Below are positions 10,074 to 20,425 of a DNA stretch of 64,000 bases, piece by piece. The translations under genes and the position numbers were made by a program. The notes beneath the pieces were generated by a model, which saw nothing but the letters and a program-made list of their open reading frames with translations, was not told where the DNA came from and searched no databases. Position 1 is the stretch's first letter. Each line of letters starts with the position of its first letter. Source of the DNA: Mortierella alpina (taxonomy: Eukaryota; Mortierellomycota; Mortierellomycetes; Mortierellales; Mortierellaceae); contig JANATF010000015.1 in NCBI GenBank assembly GCA_029449245.1, forward strand, positions 124,001-188,000, given 5' to 3'.

Positions 10074-10164
10074 TGTAACAGTAGTACCAGTAGTCACAAC
10101 CAGTATATAGTCTAGGTTAGATCATTAGTACAAATACAACTCTTTTCCACCTACTGACCTTACC
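10074..10164 (+). repeat. diverged Ty3-B-type LTR fragment
   Basis: Starts TGTAACAGTAGTACCAG and keeps the order of the 100-bp Ty3-B LTR (TATATAG, then CTTTTCCACCTACTGACC) but is clearly diverged and lacks its CA end. It directly precedes a second, better LTR at 10165, a tandem LTR arrangement. Confidence 0.65.
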
Positions 10165-10264
10165 TGTAACAGTAGTGCCCAGTCACAACGAGTATATAGA
10201 GTAGGGTAGTACGATACTTGCAAATACAACTCTTTTCCAGCTATTAGACCTGACCCCTGCTACA
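10165..10264 (+). repeat. Ty3-B2 5' LTR (100 bp)
   Basis: TGTAACAG...CTGCTACA, the same length and order of motifs as the B1 LTR, with scattered substitutions. Followed immediately by TGGTAGCAAAGG, matching the primer-binding site of B1. Confidence 0.85.
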
Positions 10265-10873
10265 TGGTAGCAAAGGTTCCTCGACCACCGACACCCTGAC
10301 CTCACCTAGCCCTAGACCCAGACCCTGCTTCCCTACCCGCTTCACCTTGACCCTGACACCCTGAACCCAACACCCTGCCGTCACCTTGCTCACCCCTGAC
10401 CCCATCGACCTCCTCACTTCGCGCCTCGAACGCCTCACGATGGCCGCCTTTGTCTCCCCCTTCGCGACACCCGTCCCCGAGAATGCCACCATGCCAGCAA
10501 TTAAAATCCGTCCCCCCGAGTCATACGAGGGAGAGCGCGATGGCTTCAAGTGCGAAGCCTGGTTAGCCACCCTCCGCCGATACCTCATCGGCGCTCATGT
10601 CGCCGTCGCCGAGCGTACCCTGCACTCGGTGATGCTCCTCAAAGGGCCGGCCGCTCTCTGGTGGGAAATCTTACGATTGCCCGACGACACCCATATCGAC
10701 ATCTTCGTCAGCAGCTTCCGCGAAGCCTTTCGCCCTCGCAACTTCATTGAGTCGGTGCGCGCAGAGCTCCTACGCATTAAGATGACCTCCACCTTGGCGG
10801 AGTATGTCACCAGATTCCGCCGGCTTATAGCGGTACTAACCCCTGAGGGTGCAGGAGGACTCAACGTTGCCGT

Positions 10874-11874
10874 TGTGGTGAAGTAACTCTAGTTCTGTAA
10901 AATAGACTATGGTCAACTCAAGAAGGTAAGACTGCTCAGATACGAAATGACTAATGATAGAATCCCTTACGTTTGATCTTGCGATCGATCTCCGTTGGGG
11001 GCAATCGGCGGAAGCGTACCAAATGACTTGGTTGCTCTTGAGCCTGAGAATAAAAGGAAGACTATTCAAAATATAAGTATCTAACTGATAACAGGATTAA
11101 CAAACTTAAGAGAAACCGAGTGAACACTTACTGTGAGGCCCGTTGGGGGGACTCAAGTCTCACAGGGTGTCTCTCGCAAGTGGGGGACAGGGAGAGAATC
11201 TATAACTACAAAAACTACAGAAACAACGGCACACACAGGTTAGGGGCCTGTATAGACAAAGGGACTCCTTCTTGACTCCTGTGCCAAGGATAGTTCCAAA
11301 TCCGAGGGGTACTGCTCTTGATCCTCCGAGAAGACACTCTATGTGATCATCTTCATACCTGGTGGAAGGCCTAGGGATACGGGCCTTGATGGTTCAGGAT
11401 TTGTAGGAGAGGAGGGGGACGGTGGAGTGTCTCGGGACGGATTGGTGTAAAGAACAGAGGTTGGCTAAAGCCCTATTCTCGTCTCTACTCTCACTCAAAC
11501 GCTTATACCGTGTGCGGAGCGTCGAGTTGTGGCAGAGCAACACTAATCCTACTTTGGGGTGTCAGGGGGGTGAGGATGTGCGTAGGAACGTAGTTCTAAA
11601 CTGTGCAATCGATGTAAAGGAAAACTTTTTGGGGAGGAAACAGACCCGGAACCTAAGTCCAAGTCTGGGTCTTCTTTTATGGGTTATAAATTTAGGGTGC
11701 TATACTGAAGCTATATAAAATTGATGTGTTCATAAAGTCTATACTGAATAGAGAGGGTAGCAGGATTTTGATATTATAGAGGGAGGGCGGGTGAACGATT
11801 GCCGGATCCTAGTGTCGCAGTGGTCCTGACTATTTCCCTGCTCCTTGGGGCGGATCCAGCTCTGCTTCATCACA
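10874..11874 (+). mobile_element. 1-kb TGTG...CACA insertion (copy S-A)
   Basis: Begins TGTGGTGAAG and ends CTTCATCACA (9 of 10 terminal positions inverted), flanked by CCGT on both sides (10870-10873, 11875-11878). Internal landmarks GTTGGGGGCAATCGG and CTGTGAG...CTCACAG are shared with S-B at 47683-48702. It has no coding potential. TG...CA ends and a short duplication suggest a solo LTR of a long-LTR element; a non-autonomous DNA transposon is the alternative. Confidence 0.75.
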
Positions 11875-12349
11875 CCGTCGAGGAGTTCGGTCGCACGGTG
11901 TTCATGCAAGGGCTCACACCCGAGCTACACCGCATGATCTTTGCCAACATGCAGCTAGCGACCGCGAACATCGAGGATGTGATTAACGCTGCAGAATATT
12001 ACACTAACTTCATCGGCACCAGCTCCTCCTCTGCGACCCCCCTCGCCCCACCACGCCACAACCCAATGGCCATGGACATCGACAACATCCAGGTTGTAGT
12101 CAACGCCATCATGCAGGCCCAGCAACAACACGGCTACCGCCCCCACAATCAGCAACGCCCTCGCCCCAGCAACAACCGTTACAACAATAGCAACAACCGC
12201 AACAACTGGGTGCCCACCCCCCGCCTGACCCCTGCAGAGCGCCAACGCCTCATTGAAACCGGCGGTTGTTTCAGATGCCGCAAGAGCGGACATCAAGCGT
12301 GGGAAGGTGTTTGCGCCAATTTCATTGAAACCAACGAGGGCGCTCCTTC

Positions 12350-12377
12350 GGGAAACGCCCCCAGCGGTCAAGCTTAG
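12350..12377 (+). promoter_or_regulatory. gag-pol -1 frameshift site of Ty3-B2
   Basis: G-GGA-AAC in the gag frame (12350-12356), 18 nt before the gag stop; pol continues in the -1 frame. The downstream stem of B1 is partly kept (CAGCG/CGCTG). Confidence 0.7.
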
Positions 12378-12805
12378 TCCAGGACTTGAGCGCTGAAGCC
12401 CCCTCCCTTTCTCCTCTGGACAAAGGGAGTGAGACCTGCTCCCAGGCAAGTGTCTGTTCTAATTCTGCAAATAAAATTGCTCCTGAACTGAATGCTTGCC
12501 ACCTGCCTATGCTCGCTCCCTCACTTGCAAACGAGAATGATACTCTGGATACTCACCCCACCCCCAACCCCACGCCCCCTGTTGCGCAACCTTGCCATGA
12601 CCCATCTGTGGTGTTTAGATTGCCTGAGAAGACGGACCTGGACCCACTCTCCTCAACCGCGTCTGCACCCGTGCTCACCAAGAGCAAACTGAGACGTATG
12701 AACAAGCGTGCTGTCCGGCTGCAGTCTTTCACAGTGACTGAGGCTGAGCGCACACTGCTCACATTCATTGGTTCGATCAATGGACACCCTGCACGCATCC
12801 TCATC
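12357..12805 (+). pseudogene. Ty3-B2 pol, N-terminal fragment
   Basis: Minus-one frame after the heptamer. It shows the Ty3-B pol N-terminus (PSLSPLDKGSE, VVFRLPEK, FTVTEAERTLLTFIG) and stops at HPARILI, just before the protease Asp, because Ty3-C1 is inserted here. Past 12805 the frame is foreign. Confidence 0.75.
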
Positions 12806-13016
12806 TGTCATGTCCTAGTCGGTGTGGGGCTCAGGGACTGTGTACCTGAGTCGCACCTCCCTTTTTATTTCTACAAGAACCAAATATCTACTGTGACGTG
12901 ATCATGGGGCCCGATATAAGGGCTCCATGAGCGCGGATCAAAATAAACCCCCTCTTTGTTCTCGTTGACTTCAGTACCTAGTAAGTTAGTATCTCATAAT
13001 CTTATAGAATATCACA
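12806..13016 (+). repeat. Ty3-C1 LTR (211 bp)
   Basis: TGTCATGTCC...AATATCACA. The same LTR occurs inverted at 33201-33410. It holds a TATA element (GATATAA) in the loop of an 11-bp inverted repeat at 12902-12930, then AAATAAACC and the CTCTTTGTTCTCGTTGACTTCAG block shared with the Ty3-C2 LTR. Confidence 0.85.
12902..12930 (+). promoter_or_regulatory. TATA box inside an inverted repeat (C1 LTR)
   Basis: TCATGGGGCCC pairs with GGGCTCCATGA (one G-T pair) around the 7-nt loop GATATAA. Confidence 0.7.
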
Positions 13017-13543
13017 TTTTTTTCAACGTACTCGAAGAGAAAGTTGCATCCATCCATTGTCATCCATCATCGATCCTGTTTATCCATCCTTGTGAACATC
13101 ATCCTGATCGATTTATTGGTATCCAATTGGGACCTTTACTCTCAGTCCGTCATACTCTTGCTGTTGTTCCTGATCGTGAGGTTTCCTGCAGATATCAGTC
13201 TCTGATAGCAGAACCATAGCCGATCTTCCAGCATCGTAGTTTGATTCGCTCTGGCCTTTTCCTTTGCGAACAAACATTGTAAAACAACACTCGTTCTACT
13301 TGTGTTTGTGTTTGCGTTGGTAGTATCCTCGTACTGTAACAACTCCCAGTTGTGTACTGAGTGCTCCATCGCTGCCAGTGAGCTGATTAACGACGATTAT
13401 TGTCCGTCTTAATCGTCCTGGCTTGATATTTCTCTGGGCCTTTTCCTAGAACTGAAATATTGGATTTGTTAGGAGGAAGTCCCTAACAATCGTAGTTGAT
13501 CTGTACATACTAGTTCGGTCAGCAATCCAACCTACCTTCCACT

Positions 13544-15447
13544 ATGACTGAAGACATCGACATGCAAGATGCTGCCGTTGCAGCACCCAGCGTCTTCCGA
13601 TCCGCACTGGCTCCAGTAATTAACAATCCAAGCATGATCCGGATTGAGTCCAGGGCTGAAAAGAAGCAGAGGGAGCTTGATGGATGGAAGCTTGAGTTGG
13701 AGAACAGTCGCGCCGATTGTGAGGAGGTATCGCAGCGCTACCAGGAGATTGCGAAGGTGGCCAGAGACGCAGCCAAAGCCTTAGCGAGCGTCGATCCGGC
13801 GCTTAATCCTGGGGAGCAGCAAGCTGGCGTTGCCGAGGTGAAACGCCGCAAGAAGGCTGTTATGGAGGAGTTGCAAGCGGCGAAGGAGGCCGTCCTGTTG
13901 GCGCAATCCTTTGTGACAGAGTTCACGGCGGAGTTGGCGAATCTGAGCGAGGCTTCCGTCTGCGATGACGTCTGGCAGGACGACAAGTCTGCGACGTCCG
14001 CTTCCTCTCGTTCCAAGTCCGGGCGGTATGCGTGCACTCCTGATACCAACAATCCGTGGCACGCAGATATAGTGCGTTGCTTGAAGGAGAAGATGGTGCC
14101 GCTGGAGTCGGGGACAGGCAAGATTGACTTCAATGGCCTGGTTCCGAAGGTCTTCACCAACGCGCCATCTCTGGACGATATCGTGAAGAAGAAGGAAGGG
14201 GACTCCTCTGCCTTGCTCATCGTTCAAGGGATCCATCGTTTCCTGTCCGAGTTTCAAGAGTTTCATGAGACTCATCTGGGGCGACTGTTTCCGATCCTGG
14301 CAAGCGGCTACATGGCGGCTGCTTTCAGGGATGCTGGACTGCAAACGTCGCTGTTGAAGGATCCTCTGGTGAGCTGGGGGTCGGACCTTCCAACACAGTT
14401 GGATAAGTTGGAAGCCTGAAGGGGACGACCTTGAGTACAACTATGGCATCATTGACACTTGGGTTCCGGTCAAGATGGTTGTCCAGGAGCTGTTCAAGCT
14501 TGATCTGCTGAAGGCGGTTGCGATCCGGGGTTTGTTCAACTTAGCAACCAACACCTTCACTGATGTGCATGCATATTGCACTAGAGTCGAGCTCTTGGTT
14601 GAGGCTTCTGGTCTCCGCGGCACGGTCCATGAGAAGCTCGTCGTCGAGTCGCTGTATGCGGGTTTGCCTGACGAGGGACAGCGGGCTGTCACAACGTTGT
14701 GGCCTGAAGTGACTAAGGTTCCTGGCGTTGATGCAGTGTTGGAGTGCATCCGCAACGCACGAGTTGCGTTCCCCGGAATTCGCACCAATTGGGTCGATTG
14801 GTTCCATATGCGTTTCAAGACCTTGTCGAACAAGAAGAGCGGTGCGAAGGCGGTTGAGAAGGATGACGTTCCTGACTCCCGCTCGCACAAGAAGCGTCCG
14901 CGCAAGGACAATGCTCCCGCTGTAAAGGACTCTGATGGCAAGTCGAGGAGGAACACTTGCTCGAGCACGCACTGCAACTCGAAGTTCCATACTCCTGCCA
15001 CATGCTTCACCATGCACCCTGAGCTTCGGAACGCTCCCAAGAGATTCAAGGCGCAGTCGTCGGGTCCTGTTAGAGCGACGGCTTCGATGAGGCTAGAGCC
15101 CATCGCTGATGCTAAGGTTGCGGCTATGAAAGCATCTATGCATGAGATGAGAATGAGTACGGTAGCTGATAGATTAGAGGATGATATGAATTCTCTATCG
15201 TTTAATACAGTGTCTGCTTTTTCCCAGTGTTTGGCTGAGCTCGATCGTGGTGAACCTACAAAGTATTTGTGTGCTTTCAGAGGTCCTGCCGAGGGTGAAA
15301 CTAGGCATGTCACCAAGTTCTATGTTAACGAAAAAGAACTGACTGCGTTAATTGATCCTGGTTCTACTCACACATACATCGATGCCGATATTGCGAGAAA
15401 AATGAACTTACGCATCGCCACTATGCCTGGTGATGTCAAAGGGTTTA
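13544..15447 (+). pseudogene. Ty3-C1 gag and start of protease, frameshifted
   Basis: ATG 13544 starts a coiled-coil-rich gag homologous to the N-terminus of Ty3-C2 (shared CLKEKMVP, KIDF..L.PKVF, FLSEFQEFHETHLG). At ~14415 the frame ends at TGA and continues one frame over (EGDDLEYNYGIIDTW), a single-base indel that disables the copy. A zinc-knuckle variant with spacing CX4CX4HX4C follows (CSSTHCNSKFHTPATC), then a protease start LTALIDPGSTHTYID, in which DPG replaces DSG/DTG. The frame is broken by Ty3-B1 at 15447. Confidence 0.8.
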
Positions 15448-15547
15448 TGTAACAGTAGTGTCCAGTCACAACGACTATATAGAGTAGAGTAGTACGATAC
15501 CTGTAAATACATTCCTTTTCCACCTACTTGACCTGACCCCTACTACA
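15448..15547 (+). repeat. Ty3-B1 5' LTR (100 bp)
   Basis: TGTAACAGTAGTG...CTACTACA; contains ACTATATAGAG as a likely TATA element. The copy at the 3' end is the same length and appears identical. Confidence 0.93.
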
Positions 15548-15558
15548 TGGTAGCAAAG
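15548..15558 (+). other. primer-binding site, initiator-tRNA-Met type
   Basis: TGGTAGCAAAG directly follows the LTR. TGGTAGC is complementary to the common 3' end GCUACCA of eukaryotic initiator tRNA-Met. Confidence 0.65.
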
Positions 15559-15727
15559 TAACTTCGATCCACCAGACCCCAGACCCCAGACCCCAGACCC
15601 AGACACTTGCCCTCTCCCCTTCCCTGACCCAGATCCTGACCCATCACTACACCCAGAACCCCTGACTACCGCCACCATTGACCCTGAATATCACGACCTT
15701 GACTACCTCTGCAACGCCTTCGCCACC

Positions 15728-16810
15728 TTGAACATGGCCAACGAAAACCAGTTCCAGGCTCCCATGGCCGCTACACCCACTACCAGCGTCGTCCTGCCCA
15801 ATGCCTCCACCTTCCGTTTCCCAAACCCACCATTCTACGAGGGCGCTCGCGATGGATTCAAATGCGACGCCTGGCTCACGGCGGTTCAACGCTTCTTCGT
15901 GGGAGCAAAGATCGCCGCTGAGGAAAGGACCCTTCACGCGATCATCTTCCTGACGGGCACAGCATCCCTTTGGTGGGAATCCCACCCTCTTGCCGACGAC
16001 GCACATTGGTTCGATTTCGTTGAGGCCTTCCGCACCGAGTTCCGCCCCGTCGGTTTCCTGGACAGCATCCGCTCACTCTTATATTCCATCGCTTTCACCT
16101 CGACCTGCTCCGAATACATTCAACGCATTCGACTTTATCGCTCCATGCTTATTTCCCCTTCAATGTCGCATGACGCACGCGCGTTCCTGGATGAGACCAT
16201 CAAGACTTGCTTCTACAAAGGCGCCCCTACTGACCTTCAACAAATGCTTAAAGGGTTTGAGGTCTCAAACCCCGGCAACTCCGACCTCCAGACTCTACTC
16301 TCCACCGCCGAACGCTTCGACAACATTTACAATTTTAAACCCGACTCAGTGATGAACCCCAAGCCCGCCACTTCCCTGCAATCCACTCAAAAAATCGCCA
16401 CCGCCCCGACCTTCAACCAACCCGACCCTTACGCGATGGAAGTTGATCACCTCGCGCTCCCCCAGGTCCTCATCAACGCCATCGTTCAAGAGGTCAATAG
16501 ACAAAACAGCAACCAGCGGAACCAATACCAGGCAACCTATAATCAGCGGGGCCCTCGCCTCAACGGTAACCAGCACCAATGGGGCCGCAACAACAACCAC
16601 AACAACGACTGGGCTCACCTCCCAAAACTGACTCCCGCAGAGCGACAGTATCTCATCGACAACGGCGGCTGTTTCAAGTGCCGCAAGCTGGGACATCTGT
16701 CATATGAGAACAGGTGCCCCCCTCGCCCCCGCGGAATGAATCATATAGCAACTAACGTGGGCGCTCCCTTCCATGGCCAGTCGGGAAACGCCCCCAGCGG
16801 TCAGGCTTAG
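15728..16810 (+). CDS. gag: Ty3-B1 Gag (capsid and zinc knuckle)
   Basis: 360 aa. Capsid-type core with YEGARDGFKCDAWLTAVQRF, LTGTASLWWES and EAFRTEFRPVGF, an Asn/Gln-rich linker, and one CCHC knuckle, CFKCRKLGHLSYENRC (CX2CX4HX5C, one residue longer than the usual CX2CX4HX4C). It forms the virus-like particle and binds the element RNA. The stop TAG (16808-16810) follows a slippery site, so most ribosomes should make Gag and a minority Gag-Pol. Confidence 0.9.
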   Translation: MNMANENQFQAPMAATPTTSVVLPNASTFRFPNPPFYEGARDGFKCDAWLTAVQRFFVGAKIAAEERTLHAIIFLTGTASLWWESHPLADDAHWFDFVEAFRTEFRPVGFLDSIRSLLYSIAFTSTCSEYIQRIRLYRSMLISPSMSHDARAFLDETIKTCFYKGAPTDLQQMLKGFEVSNPGNSDLQTLLSTAERFDNIYNFKPDSVMNPKPATSLQSTQKIATAPTFNQPDPYAMEVDHLALPQVLINAIVQEVNRQNSNQRNQYQATYNQRGPRLNGNQHQWGRNNNHNNDWAHLPKLTPAERQYLIDNGGCFKCRKLGHLSYENRCPPRPRGMNHIATNVGAPFHGQSGNAPSGQA

Positions 16811-19800
16811 TCCAGGACTTGATCGCTGAAACCCCCTCCCTTTCTCCTCTGGACAAAGGGAGTGAGCCTCGCCCCCAGGCAAGTACTTGTTCTATTTCTG
16901 CAAATAAAATTGCTGCTGAACATCAGGCTTGCCGCACACCTGCGCTCGCTCCCTCACATGCAAATGAGAATAATACTCTGGATACTCACCCCGCCCCCAA
17001 CCCCGCGCCCCCTGTTGCCAAACCTTGCCATGACCCATCTGTGGTGCTTAGATTGCCTGAGAAGATGGACCTGGACCCAGCCTCCTCAAACGCGTCTTCA
17101 CCCGCGCTCTCCAAGAGCAAACAGAGACGTGTGCGCAAACGTGCCGTTCGGCTACAGTCCTTCAGTGTGACTGAGGCTGAGCGCACGCTGCTCACGTTCA
17201 TTGGCTCCGTCAATGGACACCCTGCACGCATCCTCATCGATGGCGGTGCAGAGGGAAACGTCATTAGTACCTCCTTTCAGAAACGACATTCACTTCCTCT
17301 CCATTCGCGCAACCCCATTCCCATTGTTCTTCCTGACGGCTCCTCCTCCATCACTCAGCACACTGTCCCCATCACCCTCACTCGCAACAACTACGCTGAC
17401 AATCTCGACCCCCTCCTTTATCCACTCAAATCTTACGACCTGATCCTCGGCAAACCATGGCTCACAACCACCAACCCCGACATCAACTGGCGCACCAACG
17501 ACTTGCATTTCCAGCACCGTGGCTGCAATGTCATCTGGTCATGCAGAGGATTCGCCCCCTCTTCCATTACAGCTAAGTCTGGAGGCCGCCTCCTGAGCCA
17601 CATGCACTTCAACTCCCTCGCCTCCCAACCCGGCAACGAAGTGTTCCTGGCGTTAGTCAAGACCACTTCGGGCAACAACCCCTCCACTCCTCCCGTCCCT
17701 GACGAAGTGCTCCCCATACTCGACGAGTTTCGCGACGTCTTCCCCACCTCCCTCCCTGATGGTCTCCCACCAGACCGAGGCGATGCAATGAAAATCGAAA
17801 CTGATCCCACCGCCGACCCCCCTGTCCGACCAGTCATTCGTCTCTCCATTGCGGAACTCGATGAGCTCAGGAAGCAGTTGGACGAATTGCTGAAAAAGAA
17901 GTTCATCAAACCTAGCACCTCGCCATACGGAGCACCTGTCCTTTTTGTCAAAAAGAAGGATGGATCGTTACGCATGTGTGTGGACTACCGCGGCCTGAAC
18001 AGAATCACCCGAAAGAACCGCCATCCCCTCCCCCGCATTGACGAGCTCATCGACCGCTTTCGCGGCGCGCAGTTTTTTACCAAACTTGATCTCCTCTCTG
18101 GGTACCACCAACAGCGCGTTTACGACCCACACACACACAAAACCGCCTTTCGCTGTCGCTACGGTCACTTTGAGTTTAACGTTGTCCCTTTCGGGCTGAC
18201 TAACGCTCCTGCCTCTTTTTCAAACATGATGTTTAACGTGTTCGACCCGATCCTCGACAAATGGGTGGTCATTTACCTCGATGACATTCTGATCTACTCG
18301 AAAACAAAGGAGGAACACCTGGACCACATCAGGAGTGCGCTGACCCTTCTGCGCAAACACGGACTCTACGTCAAACTGAGCAAGTGTTCGTTCATGCAGG
18401 AAGAGACGGAGTTTTTGGGACACGTAATCTCCAAGGACGGGATCCACACCAACGCTGGCCTCGTCCGCGCCATTCGCGAGTGGCCTCGACCTAGCAAGCA
18501 GAAGGATGTGCAACAATTCATTGGCCTCGCTCAATTTTACCAACAGTATATTGATGGATTTGCTGACATCGCATTACCGTTGACTGGTCTCTTAGGTGAG
18601 GGCGTGCCATTCTCTTGGGACCCTGACAAGGAACACGCCTTCACCGCTCTCAAGGACGCCATCAGCAAAGCACCGGTACTCAGGATCTTTGACCCCGATC
18701 TAGCCACCACTGTTGAAGCTGATGCGTCTGGATTCGCTGTTGGAGCCGTGCTTTTCCAGACAGACGAACATGGAGTCTCGAGACCAGTGGCGTTCACATC
18801 CAGGAAGATGAATTCTGCAGAGAGGAACTATCCAACTCACGAACAGGAGCTGCTGGCTGTCGTTCACGCGCTAAAGACATGGCGTTATTATCTGGATGGA
18901 TCACACTTCGTCGTGTACACGGATCACGCCACGCTTCGCCACTTTCCAACGCAACCCAAACTGACTCGCAGACAGGCACGTTGGATGGAGTTGCTACAAG
19001 AGTACGACTTTGATTTCAAGTATAAGCGTGGCGCAGACAACATCGTACCAGACGCCCTCTCCAGACGACCTGACCACAAGGAACCAGACCCCGTCGCGCT
19101 ACACTCGTTGGTTGTACAACTGGACCCAGGATTGAGGCAGCGCCTGATTGATAGTTACCCGGATGACCCTAAACTCGGTCCTATCTACGAAAGCTGCCTC
19201 CAGGGAAGTTGCCCCCAAAGATACTCACTCCACGAGAATCTTTTGTTTGTTGAACGACATGACACAAACCTTGTCTGCATTCCTCAGAAGTCTGACATTC
19301 GTCTCTCTCTCTTACATGATGCTCATGACTCAGCAATAGCAGGTCATTTGGGATTCGACAAGACGTATGAGCAACTCAGACGAGCAGCGTACTGGCCAAG
19401 GATCGCACGGGACACGAGGACGTACGTGGAGACTTGCGAAAGTTGCCAACGCAACAAGCCCAGTCGTCAAAGACCAGCAGGACTTCTCCAGTCCCTTGAT
19501 ATACCGGATCAGCGCTGGGACACAGTGACCATGGACTTCATCGTTCAGCTGCCTAAGACGCCGCGAGGATTTGACGCCATCACAGTCTTTGTGGACAAGC
19601 TGTCAAAGCAAGTCCACTTCGTGGCCAGTAAGACGACCGACACTGCCCCTGACGTCGCTCGGATCTTCTTTGACAACATTTTTCGGCTGCATGGAATGCC
19701 CACCGCCATAGTCTCGGACCGCGACACCAAGTTCACCAGCCACTTCTGGAAAGAACTTCATCGCCTCATGGATGTCAAGCTCGCCATGTCAACTGCATTC

Positions 19801-20425
19801 CACCCACAGACGGACGGCCAGACGGAAAGAGCCAATCAGACGCTGGAGATCATGCTGAGGGCGTTCGTGGACCAACAACAGACGAACTGGGACCTACTCT
19901 TGACTGCTGCAGAGTTCGCTTATAACAACGCCACCAATGCCACCACAGGATTCTCCCCATTCTTTCTGAACGCCGGCTTCCATCCACGTGTACCAGCCGC
20001 GCTGCTCCTGCCCCCGAGCACACTCATCCCCACGGTAGAGACGTTCGTGACCAACCAGCACACTTCCTTGACCATCGCAAAGGAGGCCATAGCATTGGCA
20101 CAGGAACGACAGGCCAAGAACGCGGACACACGACGCCGAGACCACACGTTCAAGGTTGGAGATCAGGTGTTACTGAACACGGACCATATCACAGTCGCCG
20201 CGGACCAAAACCAGCCCTCACGCAAATTGCAACCTCGTTTCATCGGACCCTATACGCTGTTGGAGCAACACTCGCCGGTCTCATTTCGTGTTGAGCTACC
20301 GCCGACCATGAAGATTCACGATGTGTTCCACGTGGACCGCTTCCAAGAATATAAGCCTTCACCAGAAGCCCTTGGACCACGAGCACCCGCCAGGCCTCCA
20401 CCAGAAATCATTGACGGCGAAGAGG
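16091..20425. repeat. left arm of a 4.3-kb inverted repeat (partner 20709-25043)
   Basis: Positions x and 41134-x correspond: 16091-20425 of B1 is the reverse complement of 20709-25043 of B3 with very few differences (for example His versus Asn in the RNase H segment DExGVSRP). The arms are separated by only 283 bp (B1 chromodomain and 3' LTR). Confidence 0.9.
16783..16828 (+). promoter_or_regulatory. programmed -1 frameshift signal, Ty3-B1
   Basis: Heptamer G-GGA-AAC (16783-16789) in the gag frame; 5-nt spacer; then CAGCGGTC (16795-16802) pairing with GATCGCTG (16821-16828), 8 bp with one G-T pair, enclosing an inner AGTC/GACT stem. The pol frame is exactly -1 and is open from the heptamer. 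Confidence 0.8.

Larger units (their letters stand above)
7773..10097 (-). mobile_element. Ty3-A, old degenerate Ty3/gypsy element (pol remains)
   Basis: Four overlapping or adjacent minus-strand reading frames together give the order RT thumb - RNase H - integrase, each in a different frame with stops between. LTRs and gag are not recognisable. Its right side abuts an LTR fragment of Ty3-B at 10074. It is far more decayed than the other elements and therefore probably the oldest insertion in the block. Confidence 0.8.
10440..12377 (+). pseudogene. Ty3-B2 gag, split by a 1-kb insertion
   Basis: From ATG 10440 the frame runs through the gag core (YEGERDGFKCEAWLATLRRYL, LKGPAALWWE) to 10873. 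Removing the insertion 10874-11874 with one target duplication restores the frame exactly (LNVAV|EEFGRTVFMQGL) and continues to a CCHC knuckle, CFRCRKSGHQAWEGVC, and the stop at 12375-12377. The second half of the knuckle lacks nothing essential. So apart from the insertion the gag looks intact. Confidence 0.8.
10165..12805 (+). mobile_element. Ty3-B2, diverged copy, 5' half, interrupted twice
   Basis: Layout: 5' LTR, PBS-like TGGTAGC at 10265, gag split by a 1-kb insertion, -1 frameshift site, start of pol. It ends abruptly in the protease region at 12805, where Ty3-C1 is inserted; its continuation is not found in the window. Protein identity to B1 is moderate, so it is an older subfamily member. 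Confidence 0.8.
12806..15447 (+). mobile_element. Ty3-C1, 5' half
   Basis: A 211-bp LTR beginning TGTCATG, a ~530-bp leader, gag and the start of protease. It is cut at 15447 by Ty3-B1. The rest of this copy is not present downstream of B1, whose other flank is a truncated Ty3-B3, so the right part was lost by rearrangement. Confidence 0.8.
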
